Of a stretch of 64,000 bases of DNA, positions 32,990 through 46,443 are shown piece after piece. Every line of letters begins with the position of its first letter. Positions within the stretch are counted from its first letter, which is position 1. This DNA comes from Talpa occidentalis (Eukaryota; Chordata; Mammalia; Eulipotyphla; Talpidae), in NCBI RefSeq assembly GCF_014898055.3, contig NW_023601322.1, forward strand, positions 68,972,740-69,036,739, in the 5' to 3' direction. The position numbers and the translations under genes are program-made. Below the pieces are notes generated by a model. It was given only the letters and a program-made list of their open reading frames with translations. It was not told where the DNA came from and searched no databases.

Positions 32990-33610
32990 ACAGTCCTTAA
33001 CCCTATCTCCTGGCAACCACTAACTTAATTCTGTCTCTATGGATCTGCCTGTTCTGGACATTTCATATAAATGGCATCAGATTGGTGCATGGATTGCTGT
33101 AAATAGTTTCTTTCACTAGTGATAATCTAATGCTATAGAAAGTAACAGTGTAGCATTCCTTTTTATTGACAAATATACCATCATGTGGATATGACATTTT
33201 ATCTATCCATTCATCAATTGAAGGTCATTAAAATTGTTCCCACTTTTTGGCTACTATGAATAATGCTGCTCTGACCTTTCATACACATTTTTATGTTTGC
33301 ATCATTTTGGAGTATAAAACATAAAGTGCAAGTGCTGGGTTGTGTGATTAACTTTAACTTTGAGAAACAAATGGACTTACTGTTTTCCAAGCAGTTGCAC
33401 CATTTTTCATTCAAACCAGAATGTGAGTGTTCCAATTTCCCTGTCTTCACCAACACTTGTTTGTCCCCTCCCTGCTTCTTAAATTATAGCCATCCCAGTG
33501 GTTATGAAGAGATCTCATTGTGGGTCTGATTTGTGTTGTCCGGGGGCTCATGATATGGCTTATGCTTCTTTTCCTGTACTTACTGATCATTAGTGTATCT
33601 TCTTTGGAGT
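32990..33610 (-). repeat. Old L1 LINE 3' end (antisense)
   Basis: 'tctgtctctatggatctgcc' then 'tgttctggacatttcatata', 'ctatccattcatcaattgaa', 'ttggctactatgaataatgc' and 'tatagccatcccagtggtta' follow the antisense order of an L1M 3' region. Confidence 0.8.
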
Positions 33611-35010
33611 AATGTCTAGCAGATTCTTTGATGTACTCATTGAGTGTGTGAAAGAAAGTATGAATATGAGCTCAGAGATTAATAAGATTTCTTATGGGTT
33701 ATTGGAAATAAATGTTTATAATAATGCAACCTAGAAGGGGGGAAAAAAGGCCAGAAAAAAACTGGTGGTAATGAAGTGGAGAACTGAATCAGGCAGAAAA
33801 ATGATTACCATAGAGACATTTTGGGCATACAAGCCAAACCTCAGGGCAAGAGTTTGGGTGATTTTTTTTTAAGGTGCTTACAGAAACCACATGCCTTCAG
33901 GTTGTGTGTCTAATTATTTATATATTGAAGGGATATTCAAGAATCATGTTATCAATTAAGCCCCCAAAGATAAACTGAAGGAAGTAACAGACTATCAGTT
34001 ACAGATGGCAGGCACAGGGGAGGGGGCCATCCCAGATACTAACTAGTAATAGCTACCTACCATTTTCAAAAGTCTATGTGTTTGGACAATAAATTATTTG
34101 AAATAAGAGATACCCCCTATCTTATATGTAATGCTGTGTTCTCCCATATTTTCATCATTTCAAAGCTGGTTCTTTGTCTCTTTTCCTTACCATTCACTTC
34201 CCACCAGGTACTTCACCACTGTGGACTACTCTCTTTGATAATTAACTCATTAATTCACTAATGCATCAATGAATCAGAGTGGAGCTAAACCTTTTAAGAA
34301 TTTTTGGCTGAAGAAAATGTTCCTGGGAGAGCCAAGTAAACATGGGCAGGGATTTAATTATATCTTTTAAATATTGAGATAATTTTCCATTACAAAGAGA
34401 AAATTGCTCTCTTTATTCTTTAATATATCTTATCTCATACAGTATAATGGAGGAAAAGAATCTTGTCTAAGCTTAACTTTTTCATTTTGATTACAAAACT
34501 GTTTACAAAGGACACTTAATAAATTAAATACTCATTTCTAATGACTCAGAGTACATTAGGAATAGAAAGATAATTAACACACTACTTTAAATAATCATCA
34601 AACATGATACTTAGTGGTGAAACTCTAGAATCATTTACCTTAAAAATCAAGATGTCATTGGTCTTAATACCTACTGTCCCCATTAGCTAAGTAATAATAA
34701 AATGGTCCCTTATAACCAATGAAATAAGATGAGAAATGAATACAGAAAAACTTGTTAGAAAGACAACAAAATTACTTTTCATATTTTTTAAAAGGAAATG
34801 AGTAAATCTATTTAAAAAAAAACACAGTACTGAAGTAGCAAAAAGTGACTAAACATTTCTAAGGTACATTAAAAAAAATCTGAATAAATAGAAATACATT
34901 TCATTTTCAGGGGTAGGAAGTCTGATACTTCTTCACAAATTAATCTGGAACTATAAATAGCTGAGAATAGCCAAAAAATAATCATGGGGATAAGGAAGAA
35001 AAGTGCTCAA

Positions 35011-35036
35011 TGTGTGTGTGTGTGCGTGCACGCGCG
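35011..35036. repeat. (TG)n tract grading into alternating CG/CA
   Basis: The tract runs tgtgtgtgtgtgtgcgtgca and then cgcgcg. It is a pure alternating purine-pyrimidine run of about 26 bases, placed at the left edge of the inverted L1. Confidence 0.9.
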
Positions 35037-35825
35037 CCACATCTTTATCCATTTATTCATCAACTCAAGCGATATTTAGGTTATTTCCCAATCTTGGCTA
35101 TTGAGAATAGTGCCACAATGAACATAGGCACATATATATTTTTGATGTAATGTTTTCACATTCTTTGGATAGGTACCTAGAAAAGGAATTGCTGGATCAT
35201 ATGGTAGTGTTATTTCTATTTTTGATTTTTGAAGAATTACCTCCCATACTATTTTCCAAACTGACTACAACAATTTCCACTCTCTACCAACGGTAGATGA
35301 GGGTTCCTATTTCTACACATCCTCCCCAACACTTGTTTCTGGTCTTTTTGACATAGGCCATTCTCACAGGTATGAAATGGTATCTCAGTGTAGTTTCTGA
35401 TTTTCATTCTCCTGCTAGTTAGTGATGATGAACATTTTTTCAGGTGCCTGTTGGTCATGTGTATGACTTCTTTACATAAGGACTTAGAACCACCCATTTT
35501 TTTGACTGGGTTATTTGTTTTTGTTGAATTGTATGAATTCTTTATATGTTTTCGCTATTACTTCCTTCTAAGATGAGTGAGTTAGCAGTATTTTATCCCG
35601 ATCAGAAGGCTGCCTTTTTGTTTTTGTTTTCACTGTACAGAAACTTTTTAGTCTGATGTAATTCAAATGTTTATTTTTGTTTTTGCTCCCCCTGATGTTG
35701 GTGTTGACATCTCTAAGGCCTAGGATTTTAAGCTTACTGCCTATGTTTTCTTCTGTGTATTTTGTAGTTTCAGGTCATACATTCAAGTCTTTAATGTTTT
35801 CAATTGATTTTCATGTATGGTGTAA
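35037..35825 (-). mobile_element. L1 LINE, inverted 5' segment of a twin-primed insertion
   Basis: Read on the minus strand this is L1 ORF2 end and 3' region (plus-strand landmarks 'ttgctggatcatatggtagt', 'ctacacatcctccccaacac', 'ttaggcc'-type segments, 'tttttagtctgatgtaattc'). Its L1-sense end, 'ggataaagatgtgg', continues exactly into the plus-strand segment that starts at 35826. Confidence 0.85.
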
Positions 35826-36337
35826 GAAGATGTGGTACATACTCACAATGGATGCTACTTTACTATCCTGCCTTTGCACCACAGATGGATCTTCAAGTAA
35901 ATATCTAAGTGAAGTAAGTCAGAAAGAGAAGGGCAAATACCAAATGACCTCACTCATACAGATAAACATGCAAAATATAAAAAACAAAGAAATAAAGAAA
36001 CAAAACAAGTCCTTAGTTTTAGACAACAGAATGAGGGTTACTAGAAGGGGTAGGGGGTGCAGGGAGCAAGAGATAAAGGGGTTTGGATGGTGGTGGCTGG
36101 AAACTAAACCTTTGGTGATGGGTGTTGTGTGGTATGCACATTTCTATAATACACATGCCAGCAGAGTTGTTAGAAGTCTGAGGAGAAGGTATGTATTTAG
36201 AGTAAGAGGAGAGGAAGACAATGACTAAACTAAGGAGATGTGGTTCCTTGCACTGTCCCCAAAACTATGAGTCCACTTAAGTTGACTGAGGTGTGAAGTT
36301 GTACTCCTCAAACATATAATTTTTAAAATAAATAAAT
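35826..36337 (+). mobile_element. L1 LINE, 3' segment of the same twin-primed insertion
   Basis: This part is in the plus orientation: 'aagatgtggtacatactcac', 'ctaagtgaagtaagtcagaa', 'aataccaaatgacctcactc', then a 3' UTR with 'aactatgagtccacttaagt'-type sequence and the tail 'aaaataaataaatcat'. Together with 35037-35825 it forms one L1 with an inverted 5' end. The 183-codon open frame across the junction is a by-product. Confidence 0.85.
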
Positions 36338-37019
36338 CATATAGTGTTTTAAATCAATGTTTTCAGTAAAAATATGGGATATGGAGCAGAAAGAATTGGG
36401 GCAGGTGGTGGGGGAGAGAGGAGTAATGAAGACAGATGGTTAAAACAAAATAAAGTTCAAATAATAACAAAATAGACTAAAAACAGATCCTCTTATAGAG
36501 CAAACTCAAAGTATGATAAAAGTGACATCACAATCAGTGGGGACTGGTACATTATTTTTACATTTGATGGGCTAGTTGGAGAAAAATAAAGTTACCGCTT
36601 CCCCTATATTTATGTGCTAAGATTGTTTCCACATAGATGATGGATTAAAGTAATAAGAATGTATTTATTTGTTGAACACTTAAAATAAAAATATTTGTCT
36701 TAGAAAATTCTTCTTCATTTCCAAATAACAGAAGGTAATTTATAGTCTATTATTATTTATATATTTAAGTATATATGATAGATAAGTACACAGTGTTAGG
36801 TAAATCAGTAAGAGGAACACCAATATGCTACTAGAAAAACAGAAAAAATACACTGACAGCTTATATAAGGTGAGCTGCTAAGAAACAACCAGGGGAAAAG
36901 TTTACATTTACAATTAAAAAAAAAAAAAAAGCAAATTAATGTTTTTGGTGGTGTTCTGCTTATTAAATCTGCAAAGACAACCCCCCCCCCCAAGACACCA
37001 TACTAAATAACATACTTTT

Positions 37020-37140
37020 TAAAATGCTACTGTTGAGTAAAACCTCTAGTCAATGTTGAATGGGACATCCTTGTCTTGTTGCTGACCATAAAGGGGAAGT
37101 ACTGAGCCACTCACCATTCAGCATGATGTTACCAGGCTAC
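37020..37140 (-). repeat. L1 ORF2 fragment (antisense)
   Basis: 'tcaatgttgaatgggacatc' then 'cttgtcttgttgctgaccat' and 'accattcagcatgatgttac' are the antisense of a well-known L1 ORF2 stretch. The boundary is approximate. Confidence 0.6.
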
Positions 37141-37239
37141 AGTTCTCTGCTATTCCTAACTTTACAACTGTTTATCAGGCCCGATGTTGGAGTCTGTCAA
37201 ATTGGTTTTTTTGTTTGTTTGTTTTACTGCAACTTTTCT

Positions 37240-37870
37240 GGCTATTTTCTGTCTGCTTCTTCCACAAAGTTGGGGTTCCTCAAGGTTCAGGCCTCTGCTA
37301 CCTTCTCTCCTCTTTCTACAATCCTCCCACCTGTGAGCAATTTCACCTAGCAACATGATTTCACATACCACCCATTTGCCAACTACTCCATCATCTCCTA
37401 CCTACACCATTTATTCAACCCCCTAAATCATATCCCAGCTACATACCCCACAGCTCTACTCAGATCTCTCAGGTATTTAAAAATGAACATATCTAAAATA
37501 AAAGACTTGGTTTCTTGTTCCCAGTGGATCCCATGCTGAATGGGTATGGTTTTCAAACTCTTGATCAATCAACTTCAGTGAATTCATAGTTTTGGGGACA
37601 GTGAAAGGAACTACATCTCCTTGTTTCAGACATTCTCTTCTCTCCTCTGGACTCTGAAGTAATTGTTTCATGCCTTCTCCTCAAACTTCTAAAAACTCTG
37701 CCAGCATCTTCACTCTCAGCTTATAACTCTGCTTCCTATTAAATGAGACCATGAATGTCACATCGCCCAGCAACCTGCCTCTATGCCATGTACTCTGTCT
37801 TACCTCTTTTTAATTAGGGATGTTCCAATCTACGCATCTATCCCGGACCAACCGCTCCACTTGTCCTTGG
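37240..37870 (+). repeat. L2 LINE relic
   Basis: 'ggggttcctcaaggttcagg', 'ctctcctctttctacaatcc' and 'agatctctcaggtatttaaa' then 'aatgaacatatctaaaataa' follow L2 reverse-transcriptase coding order in the sense direction. Heavily mutated. Confidence 0.55.
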
Positions 37871-38039
37871 ATCACATTTCCTCTCCCCTGCTCCACTGCT
37901 CTGGCAATTCTCCCTTCTCTATTGTGTACTATCAAAATATCCTGTCTCCCGAATTATCTCCATGTTATTAACATGTTATTATAATTTTTAACTAAAAATA
38001 AAAAACAAAAACCACTTTCAATCCAACATCCACCTACAA

Positions 38040-38720
38040 CCCATGTCTCCATAATCCCTATATTAAACTTCAAAGAGCTATCAACCTGCCATCCTCACTT
38101 CCTTTCTTCTCTCTTGAACCTACTTCAGCCAAGTTTGTCTCTCCTAAACTGAAAATTCTGCTGCTGCCCAAGGTTACCTGTGACTTGTACATGTTGCTTA
38201 AACCAAGAATCAATTCTCAGTTCACATTATACAACCATATGACCGAACAATCGCTCTTCTTAGATTTTTTTCTACTTGTTTTCTGCGTCAACACCAGCTG
38301 CTGGTGTCCTCCGGTCTTGATAAACCTGTTCCAGTCTCCCATGATGCATATTCATCTTCTCCCCCAAACTCTGAATATCAGAGAACCCCAGGTTTAGTTC
38401 CCGGCCTCTGCTCTAGATATACTCACTGCATTGTTGATCTCATCCATGCTCATGACTTAACCCCCCTGTAAGTGCTAATGATCTCATTTTCATCCTTCCT
38501 AGACCTCTTCCCTGAACTTGATTTTTCATCTTACATGACTAATAGGTGTCACAAAATTAACATATTCAAAATGGAGCTCCTCATTTCTTCCCCCAAACCA
38601 TACTTCCCTATCAAAATAAAGGATAACTCCTTCCTTCCAGTGGTTGAGGCTCAAAAATCCTGGAATTTTCCCTGGCTCTTCTCTTTCCCCTGCACCTCAA
38701 AAAGGCAAGAAACTTTTATC
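38040..38720 (+). repeat. L2 LINE relic
   Basis: 'ctgcccaaggttacctgtga', 'atattcaaaatggagctcct', 'catttcttcccccaaaccat' and 'cctggaattttccctggctc' match L2 sense order (aaggtcaccaatgac; tccaaaactgaactcctcat; cttccccccaaaacc; ctgggagtcatcc). A second copy beside that at 37240. Confidence 0.65.
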
Positions 38721-39439
38721 AGAAGCATCTTCTTCAAGTTCTTCTGTGAAATTGCTTTGTATGAAAAGATGAGAGAATATGAAAGGTGACAAAGTGAGGT
38801 GATTCAAAGATAGATAGTTCTATGATTGTGAAATAACAGATGAATGAGAGCTGAGGCCGTAGGCTGCCCTGGCCCTATGCTTTGGATGCTCCTGTAAGAG
38901 CTATATATTTTCTAACCACCCATAGGTCAGGCCTGTCTAGATTTGTGCTTATTTGGTGCTTGTCAAGCCTATCAGCAATGAAAGTGATCAGCGTTCCCAC
39001 AGCACAATTGAAGAAGTAATATGGAAGATAAATCTAAGGAGGCAGAAGAGTGAATAACTTCTTAAGTAATTTTTCAAATTAGCCAGTGAGAAGTACAAAA
39101 AGGAAAAAGAAATGTAGATAAGCAGCAGCTTCAAATACTTAATTTACCCTTGTATAGATTTCCAAGAAAGGTCATGCATTAAACCAGGCTATATGAATTA
39201 TTAAAGTGCCAGATTTGTATTACCTTAAAAGCACAATGCTCATTCTCACATAATGAACTAAGAAAAATAAAATATTCAGTGAGATCATCTCCAAAATGCC
39301 CTCCTCCAAATTTAAAGACTGAATCGTCAGAAATCTGCTGTTCGCAAGATTTTGCTTTTTGCTTCCCCTTTCCTTTTTCCCTCTGGCCAGCACCAAATGA
39401 ACTGAAAAACTGAAATTTTTCAAGCAGCTACCATGAACT

Positions 39440-39479
39440 AAGACTTGGGCACATCCACAAAGACTTGGGCACATCCATA
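39440..39479. repeat. Two-copy tandem duplication, 20-bp period
   Basis: aagacttgggcacatccaca at 39440-39459 is followed directly by the same unit with one change at 39460-39479. It is a recent local duplication. Confidence 0.88.
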
Positions 39480-41169
39480 AATAACACAATGTCAGGGATA
39501 TATCAGGGTATAGCTTCAGATCCTTCCCCAAAATTGTTTCTTTTTTTTTTAAATTCTTGTTTTAAAAAGAAGTGTGTAAGGTTGGGGCTCTGCTCCCATG
39601 GAGGCAGGTCCCCTTTATGATGAACAGTGAGATAGTGCAGGCACAAAGCAGAAGGCTATGTGGAGATAGCTGACCTACTTCCTCCCTTACTCAAGGCTAA
39701 AAAAAAGTGGATGCTTGCGCCCCCTCCCCAGCAATAACAGGCCACTTCCAGGTTACTTTCTCAATTCAATGTAAAATCTCAAAAAACATTTGGAGTTGAA
39801 ATTGCTTAACTGCTGAAATATTGGTACTTTAGAACAGAATTTCCCATTTCCAAAAGTTAATTTGCTATTGGTGAACTGAAAAATGGGGAGGAAAACTCCT
39901 CTAGAAGTTCTATCTCATCTATCATCCCGCCCCTCCAGAAAGGAACAATGAGGTCTAGGGGACAATTTCAAACTGTAGATGAGGCCACAGAAAACTGGTC
40001 CCCAGGCAAGTGATACAAAGAGGCGCCACCGAAAGACGGACCAGGGCTGCCTAGCCACAGCAGCCTGGGCAAGGTACAGGAGCATCCCGGAAACACCTAT
40101 CAAGGATTAATCCTCTTCCTCAGAGGGAGAGTCATCAGCTCCTTAAAAGGAGAGCTCCTTTGAGAATGAAACACATGAGCCAGGGTAGGTCGGAGGCATC
40201 TCGCAGACAAGTTTGGTTTATGCTGCTCACAGGATTTCAAAACTTTCAATTACCAATCATTTGAAATTGACACTTAACAGAAAAAAATTGAAATTGCTGA
40301 CTTTTTTTGAAAAATGATTAAAGAATCTATCAATCTGATCACCTGCAGATGCCTATTGTATTTGCCAGTGCTGTACCTGCCCCACTCTGTTTGAGTGAGG
40401 GTAGCAATGTGCCTAGGTGACAATCAGGAAGAATAACCACTTCTGGAGAAACACTTCTTAGGACATATACCTAATACCAAGTCTGATCTCAGCACTGGCC
40501 TAAGCTCAGTCCCCGGAGGTCTGTTCTAGTAGGAGAAACAATGCCAAACCTATACAGCATGGCCCTGCTGCACACCATCACTTTCACTGGGATCTGCTAG
40601 GCTCTCCCTGTGATCCTTCCCCCTTCCCCACCAGGCTTTAAAATCATTTATATAAATACTCTTGGTAGGTGTGATCAGCGTATGTTACCATCTGTTTCAG
40701 CCAATATGTGAAAGCATTGTTGCTTTCAAGCATTTCAAAACCAAATGGAGAACCAAAGACATTAAAAACAAAGTGCTGATAGGGTGAAATGGCAAACCTT
40801 TTTTAGAAATTTGCAAACCATCTTTAGAAATTTGCTTTAAATTTTTTGTACAATTTGATTATCCATGAACTTCTGGAGGTGATTTGATCAATTATTCTTA
40901 CTAATACAGTTATCAATCACTAGCAGATTTCATGGCTGATTCAGAGCTGGGGAAATGTCTATCAAATAATGTGAACTCACAAGTGACCTTTATAATAATA
41001 TTTAGATGAAGCAACTCTCACTGGCACACTAAGCCACGTGATTGAAAAAGTGAAAGAGTACTCAAATCAACCTGGGCACTAGTCAGGACCTCAGATTAAT
41101 AACTGGACTTTACTCATTCTGGTTGCCTTTCTTGAGAGTTAGTAACTATTTACATGAAAGAGCCAAAGA

Positions 41170-41428
41170 GGTCCTCCCCACTGGAGCAGTGGTTGAGCGC
41201 TGGGCTGTGAAGCTGCCCGCAGCCTCTGCAGCGCCGGTTCGATCCCTGGCCACCAGTGAGGGTCCCACATGGCGCGCAGACCTCTCCTGGCCCACTGCTC
41301 CCCTCAGCAGTGTATTTCATCAGTCTGCCTGTTCTGTTCCCCGCTCTAGCTCTGGTGAATACTCTCATCCTCCCACGCTTCTGACTGTACCCAGTGCTTG
41401 TATAAATAAATAAATCTTTAAAAAAAAA
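41170..41428 (+). mobile_element. tRNA-derived SINE, young subfamily (short form)
   Basis: Slightly diverged head ('ggtcctccccactggagcag'), B-box 'ggttcgatccctggccacca' and tail 'ataaataaataaatctttaa'. No clear target duplication was found. Confidence 0.9.
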
Positions 41429-42220
41429 AGTAACTCCTCAAAGTATGCCCCGGAATGTTCTCTACTTGAAAAGTCAGAGAGGTAGACTGTTCTACCAAAA
41501 CAGCACTCAGAAATCCCCGGGCATAAGGAGCGGCAAGTGTCAAGGAGCGCCAGGACACACAGACAGCATCAGTCCCCTCACAGGAGGCAGGCACTTAACA
41601 AAGCCGTCATTGTTCTGCATGCTTGCAAATCTTTCTAGAATCTCAGAGATGCTTAACCTAGTGTAATCATCAGTCTTCCAGTGTGCCATTATGAATGGAG
41701 AAAAGTTCTCAGCTCTTCCTTCAGTAGCTGGCTGAATTACACTATCAATATCCATGTCACAGTCCACTTTCAGATATTACATGCTGAGGGTTTGAGCTCT
41801 TGCACCTGTTCCTTCCAACACAGAGACCAAACCACTGGGCATTAAGATAGAGTGCAGGAGGGTAGCTCTTATTCTTCTAAGCTTGCAGGGCAACTAACCC
41901 TGTGCTGGCAGGACTGGCACATGATGCAGATAGCCCTCACTCAGGTCAAGTGTAGGCCAAGCAATGTGGTCATTGTCCACCATCCAATTGCTGTCAGCAG
42001 GGACACTGCATTTTTAAGAATGGCAGGGGGTTAGTTACGTGGAAATGTCATTTGAAGTTAAACACAACTCTCTCCAAGTTAAATAGGCTCTGCATCAGTT
42101 GAGTATTCTGTCCCCAGGACTTTTATCTAAGATCCTAAAACAAAACTAACAAAATAAACCTCATTTCCACTCTAACAAAATAGTTTGGTGGTACCTTACA
42201 CATTGGCTGCTGTACTTTAC

Positions 42221-42313
42221 CTGAGGACAGAGAGCTTCAAGTTGGCTTGCAGACATTCGAACAAGCTTTACGCCTTCTTCATTGTTTGAGATAGAACAAG
42301 CCAAGTTGGCAAC
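42221..42313 (-). CDS. CTNNA1: CTNNA1 exon 10, residues 433-463
   Basis: The 93-base exon reads VANLACSISNNEEGVKLVRM and SASQLEALCPQ. It codes an MII helix segment. Acceptor 'tttttatag', donor 'gtaaag'. Phase is 0 at both ends. Confidence 0.97.
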
Positions 42314-45116
42314 CTATAAAAAGGAACACCATACAAAGACTTTGAAAATTTTCCTCTTTTGATTGCAAAGGAAATAAATATTTACATACCATTCCCCACC
42401 CGAACCCAACCCCCAACATTTACAGAACAAATGACGAGCATTAACTAATGTTTTACTTCTTACAGACTGCTGCCTACTGATGAGGACAGTTATTTTTTAG
42501 TTCTGTTAAGGAAATCATAGACTCATAACATGGGTCACTTGAGTTGGTAACCAAACCTTGAACAATCCCAGGGTCTGTAACTTTACATGGGCTTTAACCT
42601 GCCTGAAAAGGAATTTCTCCTGGGGGGGGGGGGTAATAACATAAGAAAAGCTAAGAACAAAAGGAAAAAAATTATTGGAATCTTGGGGAAAAAATGTACT
42701 TTGTAGCTATTCTTGAAGGAAGGAAATCTAAATTCTAAGCTGTTATTCCCCTTTAAAGGTGAGTGGTGCTTATTTAAGCCAAGATTGGCTTTAGTTGAAC
42801 ATAAGGCTATTTTTCAAATGAAAAATAACACTAAGACTACATCAAAATGAACCCAAGGCCATCCCCATCAGAAACAGAAACAGGGATGATGCCCCACAGT
42901 TAAGAGCAAAACTGTCCTTCAACTTGGTTCTCTAAACACTGACAGCAGGACTCTTTCCTGAGTGGTGCTGTTTCACCAGAACTAAAATCTTTACCACCCC
43001 ATCCAGCTATCTCAATGACACTGCACATGTGGCCGGAAACAATCTTTCCAAGTCATACTTCCTCTGCTGAAGCCCTGGTTATGCTGAGAATGTTGCTCTG
43101 TAGAGACTGCTAGGGCTGTGATCACTTTTCCATGTTTCTAAATGAATACACTTGCCAACTGCATTAGCAATACGAGGGACCAACTAAATACAAGGTGCTG
43201 AGACACATCTTTCTCAGAGTTGCAAATTGAGTTATGAATGATAGAGGCGTAGGCAGCTGAATATCAGAGGCACTTTCTGGGAATTTAAATGTCAGAGTAA
43301 ACAAGGGCAATGGCAATAACCTTTAGTTTCACTCCTCCACCCAACTTAAGCACACAAATGCACAAAAAAATTATATAACATTATGGCTGTTGTTGGCAGC
43401 ATTACAGCTAAGGATTATCAGCTTTCTATAAGACTGCTAACTATCAGATTCCTACAATGCCTACACAAGGTGAAACAGAAGAACAGGCAATTTAAACATA
43501 AAAATGTAAGGAAATAAAATATTAAGATCTTTAATGTTTAGGCACTTCAAAGACACTTAAAGAAGTAGCATTTATACATTCTGAAGATTACAATTCTATT
43601 CTCTGGTGTCAAACAGGCACTTCTCTTTGTGATGACAATCTACAGAGGTGGATGTAGATTTCCATTTAATGACGAAGCTAAACTTTGTAACACATAGAAT
43701 TAAAAAAAAATTACCCCCCAAATGTGTATTTCATGATGTTAAGGAGCAAGCTTAAATTATATGTGTTTATGACTTTACAACTTCTAATGTTATGCTGCCT
43801 TAAGAAGGGGGTTGGGAAAGCAAGTATAAAAGTTGAGGCTGATCACAGAATTAGCAGTTTAGGGGTAACAAAGACCCCAGGTGAGGTGAGTGTAATAATC
43901 AGACCCCTCATTCCTACCATTCAGGGGGTCACATATCAGAATCAAGATGTGTCACTGTTTCTACCTCCCACTCTAGACACTACTAGTACAAAATTATCTT
44001 TCACTTTATAGCCTCTCAATTTTTAAAATATGTAAAAAAATATTTAGAAGGCTAAAGCAGATTAGATTAAGTATTTTGTACTAGAGAACAGACATCAGAG
44101 TGGTGTGTGGCAAAGACTGAAATGGCTGACTTCTGTACACTTTCTTTCCTGTTTCCTGATTCAAATCCTAACAAAACCAAGGTCTTTATTTTAAAACACT
44201 ACTTAAAAGTGTTTCTGATGTACTGCTGATGCAGTAATGGTCTACTAGAATGTACTGCCTGTTTCTGGAGGTTGCCCTGCCTGGCCTGGGAGAAGGAAGC
44301 GGCCGCTTGTCACTACCAGTCTTCTCCAGATGAATGAGCTTCAATTCACCCTCTAGGGACAGGGCTACTCACTTCTAACAATGACAAATGTGCAAATGCA
44401 ACAGCTCAACCATGGCCCTCAGAGAGGCTAACCTCATTTACCAGTGCCAGCCTTGACTGTGCGAGTGAAAACTAAAGAAGGGTATGGAGGGCAGCGGCTT
44501 CCTATATGCCTCCTTCTGGGGTTCTAAAAATCTGGGGTAGCAGTTAATACTGAAATTGAAGAAGAGTCTGAAGTCTGAATTAAAAATACCCAAGCAACAA
44601 ATTTCCACAGACAACCTGGTACAGCTAGGACTTTGCAGAGTGATGTGCAATCTTTGTTTTTGTTCTGGGAATAATTTTCTTTGCTACCACAGTAATTGTG
44701 TATTAAATATCTCTGATTCCTGCTAATCTAAGAATTAGGTTAAGACTGATACAATGAACACTAGCTTTGAAATCATATGGCCTCTTTCACTATGTCTGCC
44801 TGTTCCATGTTAATTTTGGGTTTGTAGAAGCAGAACACTGCAGACATCCTGCAACTCCCTGATTTAAATTAATAACAATTAAAAAAAGGTCCTGAGTTTT
44901 GCTGGTTTCAGTAGAAGCCCAGTAACAATCTGTGCTGTGAAGAAAAAGATGATCAGTCAGGATCTAACACAGCAACAAATATGACATCTATACATGACAG
45001 AAAGATAATTTTTCAGACATTTAGGAAATCTCTACCCCTGTGCACCAGATTTCCTTTATTTAAATAAAACATATGGAACAAAGTTGCGGAATATATCCCA
45101 TTATGAGATTTTTTTT

Positions 45117-45400
45117 AAGATTTATTTATTTATTTATACATACATACATACACACATACATACATACAAGCACTGGGTACAGTCAGAAGCATGGGAGGGT
45201 GAGAGAATTCACCAGAGCCAGAGCAGGCAAAAGGATCAAAGTACACTGTTGAGGGGAGCAGCGGGCGGCAGGAGAAGTCTGCGCGCCATGTGGGACCCTC
45301 CCCCGGTGGACGGGGAGTAGCCGGGGTTCGAACTGGCGCCGCAGAGGCTGCGGGCAGCTTCGCAACCCAGCACTCAACCGCTGTGCCACCGGGGAGGCCC
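45117..45400 (-). mobile_element. tRNA-derived SINE, young subfamily (long form), with (CATA)n tail
   Basis: Inverted SINE with target duplication 'ccattatgagattttttt' from 45099 and from 45401. The tail contains a 'catacatacatacacacata' microsatellite in the usual gtataaat position. Confidence 0.94.
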
Positions 45401-45485
45401 CCATTATGAGATTTTTTTCCATTGTTAGAGGTGTGTTGATTTCTTTAAATAAAGTTTATGTTTGTTTCAATCAAGAAGTTATTTC

Positions 45486-45755
45486 TGGGCCTCCCCGGTG
45501 GCGCAAGGGGTTAAAACACAATCTATGAAGCTATCCACAGCCACTGCAGCACAAGTTTGATCCCCGGGCAGGGAGCTACCCACATGGCACAGCAGACCTC
45601 TCCTGTCTCACCCGCTGCTCCCCTCAGCAGTGTATTTCAGTCAGTCTGCCTGTTCTGCTCCCCACTCCGTCTCTGGTGAATCCTCTCACCACCCCAACCC
45701 CCACACCTCTGGCCTGTACCCCAGTTCTTGTATGCATAAATAAATCTTAAAAAAA
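45486..45755 (+). mobile_element. tRNA-derived SINE, older subfamily
   Basis: Older-type middle 'cagggagctacccacatggc' and end 'ttgtatgcataaataaatct'. Perfect duplication aagttatttc at 45476-45485 and 45756-45765. Confidence 0.93.
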
Positions 45756-45885
45756 AAGTTATTTCCCACTGCATCAGCAACTGTTCTTGGTTTTATACTT
45801 GGCTGATATACTATACTGCCCCTTGCATAGAAAGACAAGAAGTAATTTCTCTTTGTTCTTGGTAATAAATTAAGGACCTACTCTC

Positions 45886-46199
45886 GGGCCTCCCCTGTGG
45901 CGCTGCGGTTGAGCGCTGGGTTGCCAAGCTGCCCGCAGCCTCTGCAGTGCCAGTTCGATCCCCAGCTGCTCCCCGGCCACCGGAGGAGGGTCCCACATGG
46001 CGCGCAGACCTCTCCTGTCGCCCGCTGCTCCCCTCAGCAGTGTACTTCGGTCCTTCTGCCTGCTCTGCTCCCCGCTCTGACTCTTGTGAATTCTCTCACC
46101 CTCCCACGCTTCTGACTGTACCCAGTGCTTGTATAAACAAACAAACAAACAAACAAAAACAAACAAATAAATAAATCTTTAAAAAAAAAAAAAAAAAAC
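45886..46199 (+). mobile_element. tRNA-derived SINE, young subfamily (long form)
   Basis: Head 'gggcctcccctgtggcgctg', long-form block 'cccagctgctccccggccac', tail with (caaa)n repeats then 'aataaataaatctttaaaaa'. Perfect 10-bp duplication acctactctc at 45876-45885 and 46200-46209. Confidence 0.95.
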
Positions 46200-46443
46200 A
46201 CCTACTCTCATAACAGTGCACACTCGTTGTGTGAATCAAACACTGAAAACTATGGGAAAAGGAGCCTTTAAGTCAAGGTAGTATCCATTATGACCTCAAC
46301 AGAAAGCCTTAAGGTTGAAGCTCAAAGCCTTCATCACTTGCAATGTGGCCTGGGTCAAGCTGTCTCCTGATTTTCTCCTTTAAAGTGGTTGAGTGTGGAG
46401 CCCTCTGAGGGGCACCACAGCAGCCGGCAAAAACAAGAGCCTT

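Larger units (their letters stand above)
32321..42220 (-). other. CTNNA1: CTNNA1 intron 10
   Basis: This 9,900-base intron holds antisense L1 relics (32990, 37020), a TG repeat with a 5'-inverted L1 (35011-36337), two L2 relics (37240, 38040), a short tandem duplication (39440) and a SINE (41170). The stretches 33620-35010, 36340-37020, 38780-41160 and 41430-42220 are A/T-rich and show no recognisable gene. Confidence 0.8.

Noticed and set aside
35677..36228. 183-codon plus-strand open frame
   Set aside because: It runs across the junction of the 5'-inverted L1 and joins antisense and sense L1 sequence, so it is an artefact of the rearrangement.
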